Shown piece by piece: positions 14,750-24,077 of a stretch of DNA of 64,000 nt. How positions within the stretch are numbered: the first letter of the stretch is position 1; every line of letters begins with the position of its first letter. The notes beneath the pieces are model-generated. The model worked only from the letters and a program-made list of their open reading frames with translations, was not told where the DNA came from and searched no databases. The DNA is taken from contig NZ_QZCS01000018.1 in the NCBI RefSeq assembly GCF_003594915.1, positions 1 to 64,000 of the forward strand, in the 5' to 3' direction. A program made the position numbers and the translations under genes. Origin of the DNA: Enterobacter chuandaensis (GTDB lineage: Bacteria > Pseudomonadota > Gammaproteobacteria > Enterobacterales > Enterobacteriaceae).

Positions 14750-16885
14750 ATGAAAACCATGAAAATTGCCGTCAGCCGCGAGCTGCTCTCCATTGTCTCT
14801 ACGCACCGCGAAAAGGTGACGCTGGACAGCACTGATTTTACCGATGTGGCGGCAGTCGTCATCACAATAGCCGAAAGTCGCAGCGGTATTCTTACGTTGC
14901 TAAAGCGTACGGGCTTTCATTTGCCGGTGTTTATTTTCTCTCAGGATCCAGCGGATGTGCCTGACGGTGCCACCGCGGTTATCTCGGGCAAAGCTCAGGA
15001 GTTCCTCGAACTGGAGAGCGCCGCCTGCCGTTACGAAGAGGATCTGCTGCCGCCTTTTTTCGACACCCTGAGCCAGTATGTGGAGATGGGCAACAGCACC
15101 TTCGCCTGTCCGGGCCACCAGCACGGGGCATTTTTCAAAAAACACCCGGCAGGGCGACAGTTCTATGATTTCTTTGGTGAGAACGTGTTTCGCGCCGACA
15201 TGTGCAATGCCGACGTTAAGCTGGGCGATCTGCTGATCCACGAAGGCTCCGCCAAGCACGCGCAAAAGTTCGCGGCGAAAGTGTTCAACGCGGACAAAAC
15301 CTACTTTGTGCTGAACGGCACGTCGGCGGCCAACAAGGTGGTGACCAACGCGCTGCTGACGCGCGGCGACCTGGTGCTGTTCGACCGCAACAACCATAAA
15401 TCTAACCACCACGGGGCGCTGATCCAGGCAGGCGCCACCCCGGTTTATCTTGAAGCGGCGCGTAACCCGTTTGGCTTTATCGGCGGGATCGACGAGCACT
15501 GCTTTGACGATGCGTATCTGCGCGAACTGATCCGCGAGGTGGCGCCGGAAAAGACCGACGAGGCGCGACCGTTCCGCCTGGCGATCATTCAGCTTGGCAC
15601 CTACGACGGGACGATCTACAACGCCCGCCAGGTGATCGACAAGATCGGCCATCTGTGTGACTACATCCTCTTTGACTCCGCCTGGGTGGGCTACGAGCAG
15701 TTTATCCCGATGATGGCGGAAACGTCCCCGCTCTTGCTGGAGCTGAACGAGAACGATCCGGGTATTTTCGTGACCCAGTCGGTGCACAAACAGCAGGCCG
15801 GGTTCTCGCAAACCTCGCAGATCCATAAAAAGGATAATCACATCCGCGGCCAGGCGCGTTTCTGCCCGCACAAGCGGCTGAACAACGCGTTTATGCTGCA
15901 CGCCTCCACCAGCCCGTTTTATCCGCTGTTCGCGGCGCTGGACGTGAACGCCAAGATCCACGAAGGGGAGAGCGGACGCAGGCTGTGGGCGGAGTGCGTC
16001 GAGCTGGGCATTGAGGCGCGTAAGGCAATCATTGCCAACTGTCATATGATCAAACCGTTTATCCCACCAGTGGTGGCGGGGCGGCCGTGGCAGGATCATC
16101 CGACGCACGCCATTGCCAGCGAGCTTCGCTTCTTCAGCTTCGAGCCGGGGGCCAAATGGCACGGGTTTGAGGGCTATGCCCGCGAGCAGTATTTTGTCGA
16201 CCCGTGCAAGCTGCTGCTGACCACGCCGGGCATCGATGCTGAAACGGGGGAGTACACGGATTTCGGCATCCCGGCGACGATTCTGGCGCACTACCTGCGC
16301 GAAAACGGCATCGTGCCGGAGAAATGTGACCTCAATTCGATCCTGTTCCTGCTGACGCCTGCCGAAAGTAGTGAGAAGCTGGCGCAGCTGGTGGCGATGC
16401 TGGGGCAGTTTGAGCAGCATATTGAAGACGATACGCCGCTGGCCGACGTGCTGCCGACCATCTACCAGAAATACCCGGTACGCTATCGTGATTATACGAT
16501 TCGCCAGCTGTGTCAGGAGATGCACGATCTCTACGTCAGCTTTAACGTGAAGGATTTACAGAAGGCGATGTTCCGTCAGGAGAGTCTGCCTGCCGTGGTG
16601 ATGAACCCGCAGGATGCCAACCAGGAGTACATTCGCGGGAACGTCGAACTGGTGCGTATTCGTGACGCCGAAGGACGCATTGCCGCCGAAGGTGCGCTGC
16701 CATACCCGCCGGGCGTGCTGTGCGTGGTGCCCGGGGAAGTCTGGGGTGGAGCAGTACAGCGCTATTTCCTGGCGCTGGAAGAGGGCATTAATATGCTGCC
16801 GGGCTTCTCGCCGGAATTGCAGGGCGTGTACAGTGAAAAGGATGCCGACGGGATTAAGCGGCTGTATGGGTATGTGTTGAAGTAG
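14750..16885 (+). CDS. speC: Ornithine decarboxylase, biosynthetic
   Basis: PLP-dependent decarboxylation of ornithine to putrescine in the cytoplasm. From ATG 14750 the product is 711 aa, the exact length of E. coli SpeC; an in-frame extension to 14570 has no family match and is rejected. An N-terminal wing domain is followed by the catalytic domain with FACPGHQHGAFFKKHPAG, the PLP lysine in SVHKQQAGFSQTSQIHKK, and the C-terminal DYTIRQLCQEMHDLY. It is one of two putrescine routes in the window (with speA/speB). The leader has a hairpin overlapping the ribosome site. Confidence 0.97.
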   Translation: MKTMKIAVSRELLSIVSTHREKVTLDSTDFTDVAAVVITIAESRSGILTLLKRTGFHLPVFIFSQDPADVPDGATAVISGKAQEFLELESAACRYEEDLLPPFFDTLSQYVEMGNSTFACPGHQHGAFFKKHPAGRQFYDFFGENVFRADMCNADVKLGDLLIHEGSAKHAQKFAAKVFNADKTYFVLNGTSAANKVVTNALLTRGDLVLFDRNNHKSNHHGALIQAGATPVYLEAARNPFGFIGGIDEHCFDDAYLRELIREVAPEKTDEARPFRLAIIQLGTYDGTIYNARQVIDKIGHLCDYILFDSAWVGYEQFIPMMAETSPLLLELNENDPGIFVTQSVHKQQAGFSQTSQIHKKDNHIRGQARFCPHKRLNNAFMLHASTSPFYPLFAALDVNAKIHEGESGRRLWAECVELGIEARKAIIANCHMIKPFIPPVVAGRPWQDHPTHAIASELRFFSFEPGAKWHGFEGYAREQYFVDPCKLLLTTPGIDAETGEYTDFGIPATILAHYLRENGIVPEKCDLNSILFLLTPAESSEKLAQLVAMLGQFEQHIEDDTPLADVLPTIYQKYPVRYRDYTIRQLCQEMHDLYVSFNVKDLQKAMFRQESLPAVVMNPQDANQEYIRGNVELVRIRDAEGRIAAEGALPYPPGVLCVVPGEVWGGAVQRYFLALEEGINMLPGFSPELQGVYSEKDADGIKRLYGYVLK

Positions 16886-16896
16886 TGTGGGTCGTT

Positions 16897-16948
16897 GCCC
16901 CTCACCCCGGCCCTCTCCCCTCCGGGGAGAGGGTTAGGGTGAGGGGGA
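16897..16948. repeat. Palindromic repeat family A (CCCTCACCC...GGGTGAGGG)
   Basis: Long imperfect inverted repeat: CCCTCACCCCGGCCCTCTCC / GGAGAGGGTTAGGGTGAGGG. It lies between convergent speC and citB and may act as a bidirectional transcription end. Relatives occur at 28451, 32992, 48611 and 54302. Confidence 0.85.
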
Positions 16949-16956
16949 GAATTACA

Positions 16957-17649
16957 TCAAACCGCACTACGCTTGTACATCCTCCTCGGATGCCCAATCT
17001 TGCCGTACAGCATCTCCACCGTCAGAAAACCCGCCTCTACGCAGTGTTCCAGATAGCGCCGGGTGGTGGTTTTACTCAATCCCGTTTCGCTCACCACTTC
17101 ATCCACGGTGAAGCAGTGCGTCGCCTTGTCGTTGAACAGCGTCTGCACCCGCGCCAGCGTATTCTCCTCAATGCCTTTGCTGCCGTTATCCTGGCGGTAA
17201 TTTTTTGCCTGCAGTAGATAAAGGGAATCTACGTTCTGCTGGTCGACAATCTTCCAGACCCGCTGCTGTTCGGCAAACTGCACGAACCGCTCCAGCGACT
17301 GGCTGAGCCGCTTCCAGGAGACCGGCTTGAGGATATAGTCAAACGCACCGTTACGGATCGCCTGGCTGCAGGTGTCCATATCGCTGGCGGCGGTGATGAA
17401 AATCACCGAGCAGTTGGCGCGGGTCAGCATCGGGTTGCTGATAAGGGTGATGCCTTTGCCGTCCGGCAGATAGTTGTCCAGCAGCATCAGCTGCGGCTGT
17501 TTACTCTCAAGCTGAACCTGCGCGTCAGCCAGCGACGAGGCAATCCCGACCAGCCGCAGGCGCGGATGTTTGCTTATCAGCTCCGCGTGCAGCTGTGCCA
17601 GTTCGTTCTCGTCTTCAACAATCAGTACGTCGATAAGTTCATGTTGCAT
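16957..17649 (-). CDS. citB: CitB/DcuR-family response regulator
   Basis: 230 aa from ATG 17649 (the frame is open to 17733 but homology starts MQHELIDVLIVEDENELAQL). Receiver domain residues 1-125: acidic pair EDE, phospho-acceptor Asp in LMLLDNYLPDGKG, conserved Thr/Ala in FITAAS, Lys in YILKPVSW. The C-terminal part has a helix-turn-helix (VVSETGLSKTTTRRYLEHCV), typical of the CitB/DcuR/DpiA group. It overlaps the sensor gene by 11 bases. The divergent transporter and the cit genes are the natural targets, so it probably activates citrate fermentation. The name is by family and context; dpiA is equally apt. Confidence 0.82.
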   Translation of the reverse strand: MQHELIDVLIVEDENELAQLHAELISKHPRLRLVGIASSLADAQVQLESKQPQLMLLDNYLPDGKGITLISNPMLTRANCSVIFITAASDMDTCSQAIRNGAFDYILKPVSWKRLSQSLERFVQFAEQQRVWKIVDQQNVDSLYLLQAKNYRQDNGSKGIEENTLARVQTLFNDKATHCFTVDEVVSETGLSKTTTRRYLEHCVEAGFLTVEMLYGKIGHPRRMYKRSAV

Positions 17650-19264
17650 AGTCGGTATCTTCCAGTTGCCGGACGGTTCCTGAGGCCGGGATAAACAGTG
17701 AGAAAATGGCTCCGTGCGGCGTGTTATCGGCAACTTCTATTGTGCCGCCAGCCTGCGTAACGTAGCTTTCGATCAGATACAGGCCGATCCCGTGATCGCC
17801 GCGCGTTTTGGTGGTGATGCCGCGTTCAAAGATCCGGTCACGGATCGCCGGTGTAATGCCAACGCCCTGGTCGGCCACCTCAATAATCAGCTCCTGTTCG
17901 CTGAGTTTTATCAGCACTTCTACCGGCGCATGGGGAAGCGGTGACCGCTGTGTCGCTTCGATGGCGTTATCCAGCAGGTTGCCAATTATTGAAATCAGCT
18001 CTTGCTCCCCCAGCGCCAGGAACGGTTTGTCCAGCCGACAGGCCGGGTCGAAACTCAGCTCGACGCCTTTCTCCCGCGCGCGGGCGGCTTTCCCGAGCAG
18101 CAGGCCGCACAGGGTCGGGGAGCTGAAGCGGGAGGAGATAAAGTCCAGCAGCTCCTGAGCATGCTCCGACTGCGCCTGAATGTAGCGAATGGCCTCTTCA
18201 TAGCGGCCCATATGCAGCAGGCCAGACAGCGTCGTCATCCGGTTCAACTGCTCGTGGCGCATGATGCGCAGGTTATCGACATAGCGCTTAACCTGGCTGA
18301 GCTGAGCGCTGAGCGAGTCGATCTCGTTGCGATCGCGGAAGGTGATCACCCAGCCCTGGAGCGAATTTTCCAGCATGATCCGCACCCGGCTGGCAATTAC
18401 GGTGAGGTCGTTAAAGCGGCAGATCTCATCGTGGGTATCTTTCGCCAGCATGGTCTGGGGAGTGAAGAACGGCACCGGATCGATCACCTGGCTTATCAGC
18501 TGCCCCCGAAGTTCGCGAGCAGGCTGGCTTAATCCCAATAATTTACGCGCCGCCTGGTTGATCACCTCAATGCGCAGATCGTCGTCGATGGCGATCACCC
18601 CTTCGTAGATGGACTCCATCATCGCCTTCTGCTGGCGCACCAGCAGGCCGATCTCGCGCGGTTCCAGAGAGAAGATCTGCTTCTTAATACTGCGGGTGAA
18701 GAACCAGGAGAAGATAAACAGGGCGATCAGCAGCAGCACGGCGGCAATCAGGATATTGACCACTTTACTGACGGTAATGGTGTCCAGGTAGCTGGTGAGA
18801 TAGCCCACTGAAACAATGCCAACCACCTGCCCGGCATCGTTGAAAATGGGCGCTTTGCTGCGCAGCGAAATGCCTAAGCCGCCCTTGCGGATAGTGGTGG
18901 TACTTTTTCCGTGCAGGACCTCTTCGTTATCTCCCCCGACCAGCGTCGTGCCCACCCTGTCGGCAAAGACGGAGTGAAAAAGATGCCGTCCCGTATTATC
19001 GCCAATGACAATAAAGCTGGCGTCGCTGTGCGCGGCCATTTTCTGCATAAAATCGTGAATGGCGTTGATATCTTTTTGTTCAACTTCAGTGCGCAATGAC
19101 GGAATAAGCGCAATCTCTTCCGCCTGTATTTTGGCGCGCGCGCTCATTTCCTGATATAGCTGTTTTCCGACATCGGCATAATAATATCCGCCCAGCAGCG
19201 CAAAAAGCACTGAGAAAAAGGCAACCAGCGAAATAAACAGCTTAATCTGGAAAGAGACTTTCAT
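17639..19264 (-). CDS. citA: CitA/DcuS-family sensor histidine kinase
   Basis: 541 aa from ATG 19264 (MKVSFQIKLFISLVAFFSVL). TM1 is about 7-32 and TM2 about 170-195, and they enclose a periplasmic PAS ligand domain with GDNTGRHLFHS and GISLRSKAPIFNDAGQVVG, matching the citrate/C4-dicarboxylate sensor group. A cytoplasmic PAS follows (YEGVIAIDDDLRIEVINQAA), then the phospho-acceptor His in LRIMRHEQLNRMTTLSGLL, and the ATPase N box GNLLDNAIEA and G boxes ADQGVGI and GDHGIGLYL. It is translationally coupled to its regulator and divergent from a 2-hydroxycarboxylate transporter. Citrate is the likely ligand. Confidence 0.85.
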   Translation of the reverse strand: MKVSFQIKLFISLVAFFSVLFALLGGYYYADVGKQLYQEMSARAKIQAEEIALIPSLRTEVEQKDINAIHDFMQKMAAHSDASFIVIGDNTGRHLFHSVFADRVGTTLVGGDNEEVLHGKSTTTIRKGGLGISLRSKAPIFNDAGQVVGIVSVGYLTSYLDTITVSKVVNILIAAVLLLIALFIFSWFFTRSIKKQIFSLEPREIGLLVRQQKAMMESIYEGVIAIDDDLRIEVINQAARKLLGLSQPARELRGQLISQVIDPVPFFTPQTMLAKDTHDEICRFNDLTVIASRVRIMLENSLQGWVITFRDRNEIDSLSAQLSQVKRYVDNLRIMRHEQLNRMTTLSGLLHMGRYEEAIRYIQAQSEHAQELLDFISSRFSSPTLCGLLLGKAARAREKGVELSFDPACRLDKPFLALGEQELISIIGNLLDNAIEATQRSPLPHAPVEVLIKLSEQELIIEVADQGVGITPAIRDRIFERGITTKTRGDHGIGLYLIESYVTQAGGTIEVADNTPHGAIFSLFIPASGTVRQLEDTDYAT

Positions 19265-19609
19265 AACTATCACGCAAAGTAGCGGCAAAGATCGTCAATA
19301 TATCATCTTTTTTCATGCGGATGTCCGCTTTGCGGGAAACTTGTGATCCCTTGCACAGCAGGGGCTGTAAATGATTTGTCCTGAAGGCTTGCGTACTTCA
19401 TGCCGCTAAGTTAAATGTTATTTGCTTGTTCAATTCAGAAAAGAAACCATAAAAACCACGATAATAAATAAGGCGTAAATCACATTAAATAAAAGAAACC
19501 ATTAAAACCATAGCTGCCATTAAAACTTCGCTTTTAATATGCCATCCCTCACATAAAGTAAGCCTTTGTGACTCTAAGCTGAACGCACAAAATAACTAAG
19601 GGGCTTATT
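19265..19609. promoter_or_regulatory. Divergent citA / transporter control region with CRP-like site
   Basis: 345 bases. A CRP-like palindrome TGTGATCCCTTGCACA lies at 19342-19357 (one mismatch in the half sites). The A/T-rich part 19410-19530, with repeated AAACCAT(A/T)AAA-like blocks (near 19445 and 19498), is the expected place for response-regulator binding. A good ribosome site AAGGGG precedes the transporter ATG. CRP and CitB control is known for Klebsiella cit promoters; here it is inferred. Confidence 0.55.
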
Positions 19610-20971
19610 ATGAGCACAACTGACGATTCTTTCTCTGTTACCCACGACCCGATTGAAATTCAGCGGCCTTCGCTCAAAGAGCGCTGGTGGCATATTATGG
19701 ATACCTGGAAAATCGGGATTATTCCTCTGCCGCTGTTCGTACTGGCGGGCGCGCTGATTGCGATTGATTGCCTGGGCGGAAAACTGCCGAGCGATATCGT
19801 GGTGATGGTGGCCACGCTGGCCTTCTTCGGCTTTGCCTGCGGCGAGTTTGGCAAACGCCTGCCGGTTGTCGGCAAGCTCGGCGCGGCGGCGATTTGCGCC
19901 ACCTTTATCCCTTCCGCGCTGGTCTATTATGGACTGCTGCCGGACGTGGTGGTCGAGTCCACCACTAAGTTCTACAAATCCACCAACATTCTCTACCTCT
20001 ATATCTGCTGCATTATCGTCGGCAGCATCATGAGCATGAACCGCACGGTGCTGATTCAGGGCTTCCTGCGCATCTTCTTCCCGATGCTGTGCGGTGAAAT
20101 CGTCGGCATGCTGGTGGGGATGGGCGTCGGCCTGGCGCTGGGTCTTGAGCCGTTCCAGATCTTCTTCTTTATCATTCTGCCGATCATGGCGGGCGGCGTC
20201 GGGGAAGGGGCAATTCCGCTTTCCATCGGCTATGCCACCCTGCTGCACATGGATCAGGGCGTGGCGCTCGGCCGCGTGCTGCCGATGGTGATGCTCGGCG
20301 GTCTGACGGCAATCATCATCTCCGGCTGCCTGAACCAGATTGGTAAACGCTACCCGCACCTGACCGGTGAAGGCCAGCTGATGCCTAACCGCGCGAATGC
20401 CGATGCCACCGTCTCTCAGCCTGCGTTTTCCGGTAAAGCGGACGTCACCACCATCGCCTCCGGCGCGCTGCTGGCGGTGCTGCTCTACATGCTGGGCATG
20501 CTCGGCCACAAGCTGATTGGCCTGCCTGCCCCGGTCGGCATGCTGTTTATGGCGGTGCTGGTGAAGCTCTGCAACGGCGCCTCTCCGCGCCTGCTGGAAG
20601 GCTCGCAGGTAGTGTACAAATTCTTCCAGACCTCCGTGACCTACCCGATTCTCTTCGCCGTTGGCGTGGCCATCACCCCGTGGCATGAACTCGTGGCGGC
20701 GTTCACCGTCAGTAACCTGCTGGTGATCGTCAGCACCGTCTCCGCGCTGGTGGCGACCGGCTTCTTCGTCGGCAAAAAGATTGGTATGCACCCGATTGAC
20801 GTCGCCATCGTCTCCTGCTGCCAGAGCGGGCAGGGCGGTACCGGCGACGTGGCGATCCTGACCGCAGGCAACCGCATGAGCCTGATGCCGTTCGCCCAGA
20901 TTGCAACCCGAATCGGCGGGGCGATTAACGTCTCTATTTCACTGCTGATTCTGGGCAACTTCCTCGTTTAA
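19610..20971 (+). CDS. 2-hydroxycarboxylate (citrate) transporter, 2HCT family
   Basis: 453-aa inner-membrane carrier with about 11 helices. The two signature re-entrant loops are present: PIMAGGVGEGAIPLS in the first half and CCQSGQGGTGDVAILTAGNR in the second, both rich in GG pairs as in CitS, CitP and MleP. It is the first gene of the citrate operon and is divergent from a citrate-type sensor, so citrate uptake (Na+/H+ symport or exchange for acetate) is likely. Sequence details look closer to the exchanger-type members (CitW/CitP) than to Klebsiella CitS, but I cannot settle the mode. Confidence 0.85.
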   Translation: MSTTDDSFSVTHDPIEIQRPSLKERWWHIMDTWKIGIIPLPLFVLAGALIAIDCLGGKLPSDIVVMVATLAFFGFACGEFGKRLPVVGKLGAAAICATFIPSALVYYGLLPDVVVESTTKFYKSTNILYLYICCIIVGSIMSMNRTVLIQGFLRIFFPMLCGEIVGMLVGMGVGLALGLEPFQIFFFIILPIMAGGVGEGAIPLSIGYATLLHMDQGVALGRVLPMVMLGGLTAIIISGCLNQIGKRYPHLTGEGQLMPNRANADATVSQPAFSGKADVTTIASGALLAVLLYMLGMLGHKLIGLPAPVGMLFMAVLVKLCNGASPRLLEGSQVVYKFFQTSVTYPILFAVGVAITPWHELVAAFTVSNLLVIVSTVSALVATGFFVGKKIGMHPIDVAIVSCCQSGQGGTGDVAILTAGNRMSLMPFAQIATRIGGAINVSISLLILGNFLV

Positions 20972-20988
20972 GTATTCAGGAAAGAACA

Positions 20989-21852
20989 ATGAAACTCGCA
21001 AGCTTTTTATACCAGGGAAAACGCAGCTACGGCATCGTCCAGGCCGACGGCGTAATTGATTTAGGCCGCCGTCTGGGCGACCGCTACGGCGACCTCAAGG
21101 CGTTGCTGCAGGGCAACGGGCTGGCGCTGGCCACCCGTTACCTGAACGACGCGGTGGACGTGCCGATGAGCGCCATCACCTTCTTACCGGTGATTGTACA
21201 GCCGGAAAAAATCCTCTGCGTGGGCATGAACTATGCCGACAAGCGCAAGGAGTTTGACCAGCACAACCCGGCCCCGACGCTGTTTGTCCGCTTCCCGGAT
21301 TCACAGACTGGCCACAACGAGCCGGTGCTGAAGCCGCGCCATTCCAGCGAATTCGACTACGAAGGCGAGCTGGCGGTGATCATCGGCAAAGGCGGGGAGA
21401 ACATCAGCCGCGACGATGCCCTGCGCCACGTGGCGGGTTACAGCTGTTACATGGATGGCTCCGCCCGCGACTGGCAGCACACCTGGTTCACCGCCGGGAA
21501 AAACTGGCGCCAGACCGGCGCGTTCGGCCCGTGGATGGCGACGGCGGATGAAATTCCTGACCCGCACCAGCTGGCGATCCGCACCTGGCTGAACGGCCGC
21601 ATGGTGCAGGAAGACAACACCAGCAGCATGATCCATAAGGTCGCGGAGCTGATCGAGTACATCAGCACCTTCACCCGCTTAAGCCCGGGCGACGTGATCA
21701 TCACCGGATCCCCGGGCGGCGTGGGTAAAAAGCGTAACCCGCCGCTGTTTATGAAAGAGGGGGATCGCATTGAGGTGGAGATCGAGCATATCGGTCATCT
21801 GAGCAACGTGATTGTGGAAGCGCCAGCCGTCGGGCTTGCGGCAGCACACTGA
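20989..21852 (+). CDS. Fumarylacetoacetate-hydrolase-family protein
   Basis: 287 aa, C-terminal FAH fold: KILCVGMNYADKRKEF starts the domain, followed by the metal-binding DYEGELAVIIGKGG (E-x-E), the catalytic-lid HTWFTAGKNWRQTGAFGPWM and the end motif PGDVIITGSPGGVG. Members hydrolyse or decarboxylate 2-oxo acids using Mg2+ or Mn2+; some (FAHD1 type) decarboxylate oxaloacetate or change its keto/enol form. It sits between the citrate carrier and citC, 17 and 10 bases from its neighbours, so it is part of the operon. Oxaloacetate from citrate lyase is the obvious substrate (inference). Confidence 0.82.
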   Translation: MKLASFLYQGKRSYGIVQADGVIDLGRRLGDRYGDLKALLQGNGLALATRYLNDAVDVPMSAITFLPVIVQPEKILCVGMNYADKRKEFDQHNPAPTLFVRFPDSQTGHNEPVLKPRHSSEFDYEGELAVIIGKGGENISRDDALRHVAGYSCYMDGSARDWQHTWFTAGKNWRQTGAFGPWMATADEIPDPHQLAIRTWLNGRMVQEDNTSSMIHKVAELIEYISTFTRLSPGDVIITGSPGGVGKKRNPPLFMKEGDRIEVEIEHIGHLSNVIVEAPAVGLAAAH

Positions 21853-21862
21853 GAAAGGCGGC

Positions 21863-22885
21863 ATGAACAGTCAACCCATCGATTTTCGCCACACGCTGGT
21901 GGCGAAACATCCGGAACGCTTAAGCCAGATCCGCTACCTGCTGGCAGACAGCGGCCTCGGCCTGGACAACGACATCACGCTGTTTGTCGAAGCCTGGTCC
22001 GGTGCGCAGCTGGTGGGTTGCGCAGGGCTTGCCGCCAACGTCATCAAGTGCGTGGCGGTCAACGAGCAGCTTCGCGGCGAGAACCTCAGCGCGCGGCTGC
22101 TGGCGGAGGTAGAAAATGCGGCGCTGGAGCGCGGCCATTTTCACCTCTTCCTCTGCACCCGGCCGTGCAACCGGGAGCGCTTTGCCCGCAGCGGCTTCTG
22201 GCCGATTGCCCAGAGCGGCAACAACGCGGTGCTGATGGAAAACACCCCGCAGGGGATCGAGCGCTACTGCCGCTCCCTGCGCGCGAAGCAAAAGTGCGGG
22301 GAGAACATTGGTGCGATAGTGATGAACGCCAATCCGTTCACCCTTGGACACCGCCATCTGGTGGAGCAGGCGGCGCAGCGGTGCGATGCCCTTCATCTGT
22401 TCGTGGTGCGTGAAGACGCGTCCTTCTTCCCGTTCAGCGCGCGTCTTGAGATGGTGCGCGCGGGCGTGGCGCATCTGCCGAACGTGGTGGTGCATGAAGG
22501 CTCGCAGTACATCATCTCCCGCGCCACCTTTCCGGCCTACTTCCTGAAGGAGACCGGGAAAGTGCAGCATGCGTGGAGCGAGATCGACGTGCTGATCTTC
22601 CGGGACTTCATTGCCCCGGCACTCGGCATCACGCACCGCTTCATCGGCTCGGAGCCGTTCTGCGACATCACACGCCAGTACAACCAGACGCTGCACGACC
22701 TGCTGGCCTCGCATATCGAGGTGGTGGAAATGCCGCGCATCAAGGCCACCGGCAACGCCATATCCGCGTCGGAAGTGCGCCGCTTACTGAAGACACAGCA
22801 GTTTTCCCGGATCAGGGAAATTGTCCCGGACTCCACCTTCGCGCACCTCGAAACGCATTACCGTGCGAGTGCGGAAGTCGCATAA
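21863..22885 (+). CDS. citC: [Citrate (pro-3S)-lyase] ligase
   Basis: 340 aa from ATG 21863 (MNSQPIDFRHTLVAKHPERL). An N-terminal GNAT-like part (CAGLAANVIKCVAVNEQLRG) precedes the nucleotidyl-transferase half with the HxGH-like NANPFTLGHRHLVEQAAQ and the ISASEVRRLL end motif. It acetylates the thiol of the prosthetic group on CitD using ATP and acetate, turning on citrate lyase. It starts 10 bases after the FAH gene. Confidence 0.94.
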   Translation: MNSQPIDFRHTLVAKHPERLSQIRYLLADSGLGLDNDITLFVEAWSGAQLVGCAGLAANVIKCVAVNEQLRGENLSARLLAEVENAALERGHFHLFLCTRPCNRERFARSGFWPIAQSGNNAVLMENTPQGIERYCRSLRAKQKCGENIGAIVMNANPFTLGHRHLVEQAAQRCDALHLFVVREDASFFPFSARLEMVRAGVAHLPNVVVHEGSQYIISRATFPAYFLKETGKVQHAWSEIDVLIFRDFIAPALGITHRFIGSEPFCDITRQYNQTLHDLLASHIEVVEMPRIKATGNAISASEVRRLLKTQQFSRIREIVPDSTFAHLETHYRASAEVA

Positions 22886-22901
22886 CTATCAGGAATTTAT
22901 C

Positions 22902-23195
22902 ATGAAAATTGTAAGGGAGGCGCTGGCCGGAACGCAGGAGTCCAGCGACCTGATGGTGAAAATCGCCCCCGCTCACAATGAGCTGGAGATTGTCATCCAC
23001 AGTGAAGTGATTAAGCAGTTTGGCGAGCAGATTCGCCAGGTGGTCAACGACACGCTGCGCGCCATGAACGTGCACCAGGGACTTATCATTATTGAAGACA
23101 AAGGCGCGCTGGACTGTGTGATCCGCGCCCGCCTGCAGAGCGCGCTTCTGCGCGCTGCCGATGAACAGGCCATTAACTGGGGGGCGCTGAAATGA
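22902..23195 (+). CDS. citD: Citrate lyase acyl carrier protein (gamma subunit)
   Basis: 97 aa from ATG 22902, normal for CitD; upstream in-frame codons inside citC are not family sequence. [20 protein letters not shown] contains Ser14, the attachment site of the 2'-(5''-triphosphoribosyl)-3'-dephospho-CoA group. The acetyl/citryl thioester is carried on this subunit during the lyase cycle. The stop overlaps the citE start (ATGA). Confidence 0.95.
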   Translation: MKIVREALAGTQESSDLMVKIAPAHNELEIVIHSEVIKQFGEQIRQVVNDTLRAMNVHQGLIIIEDKGALDCVIRARLQSALLRAADEQAINWGALK

Positions 23196-24067
23196 GCAAA
23201 CTCCGCCGCAGTATGTTGTTCCTGCCGGGCGCCAACGCCGCCATGCTTTCAACCGCGTTTATCTACCGTCCAGACTCCATCATGTTTGACCTTGAGGACG
23301 CCGTCGCCCTGCGCGAGAAGGATACCGCGCGCATGCTGGTGTTCCACGCGCTGCAGCATCCGATGTATCAGGATATCGAAACCGTGGTGCGCATTAACCC
23401 GCTCAGCACGCCGTTTGGCCTGCTGGATCTGGAAGCCGCCGTGCGCGCGGGCGTGGATGTGATCCGCCTGCCGAAAACCGACACCCCCGACGACATCTAC
23501 GAGCTGGAAGGCCACCTTGAGCGTATCGAGCAGGCGTGCGGCCGGGAGGTCGGCTCCACCCGCGTGATGGCGGCGATTGAGTCGGCCATCGGCGTCATCA
23601 ACGCCGTGGCGATTGCCCGCAGCTCTGTGCGCCTCATCGGCATTGCGCTGGCCGCCTTTGACTACGTGATGGACATGCAGACCGAGCGCGGCGACGGCAC
23701 CGAGCTGTTCTACGCCCGCTGCGCCGTGCTACACGCCGCCCGCGCGGCGGGCATCGACGCCTTCGACGTGGTGTGGTCAGACGTTAACGACGAGGCCGGG
23801 TTCCTGCGCGAGGTCGATCTGATCCGCAAGATGGGCTTCAACGGCAAATCGCTGATTAACCCGCGCCAGATTGACCTGCTGCACAACGCCTACGCCCCGA
23901 CGCAGGATGAGGTGGATCACGCCAAAAGGGTCATTGAAGCGGCAGAAGAGGGTGAGCGCAACGGCCTGGGCGTGGTGTCGCTCAACGGCAAAATGGTGGA
24001 TGCACCGATTATTAACCACGCGCAGGTGGTGCTGGAGCGCGCGGCGGCCTCCGGCGTGCGTCGGTAA
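23192..24067 (+). CDS. citE: Citrate lyase beta subunit (citryl-ACP lyase)
   Basis: 291-aa HpcH/HpaI-type TIM barrel. [20 protein letters not shown] and [15 protein letters not shown] carry the Mg2+-binding and substrate residues; also [15 protein letters not shown], and [14 protein letters not shown] with the second metal-binding Asp. It cleaves citryl-ACP to acetyl-ACP and oxaloacetate. It overlaps citD by four bases and is followed by citF after 10 bases, consistent with fixed subunit stoichiometry. Confidence 0.95.
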   Translation: MSKLRRSMLFLPGANAAMLSTAFIYRPDSIMFDLEDAVALREKDTARMLVFHALQHPMYQDIETVVRINPLSTPFGLLDLEAAVRAGVDVIRLPKTDTPDDIYELEGHLERIEQACGREVGSTRVMAAIESAIGVINAVAIARSSVRLIGIALAAFDYVMDMQTERGDGTELFYARCAVLHAARAAGIDAFDVVWSDVNDEAGFLREVDLIRKMGFNGKSLINPRQIDLLHNAYAPTQDEVDHAKRVIEAAEEGERNGLGVVSLNGKMVDAPIINHAQVVLERAAASGVRR

Positions 24068-24077
24068 GGATGACAGA

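Noticed and set aside
14900..16525. 541-codon open frame antisense to speC
   Set aside because: Mirror frame of a GC-rich gene; His/Arg/Gln-rich composition, no family match, and speC itself is unambiguous.
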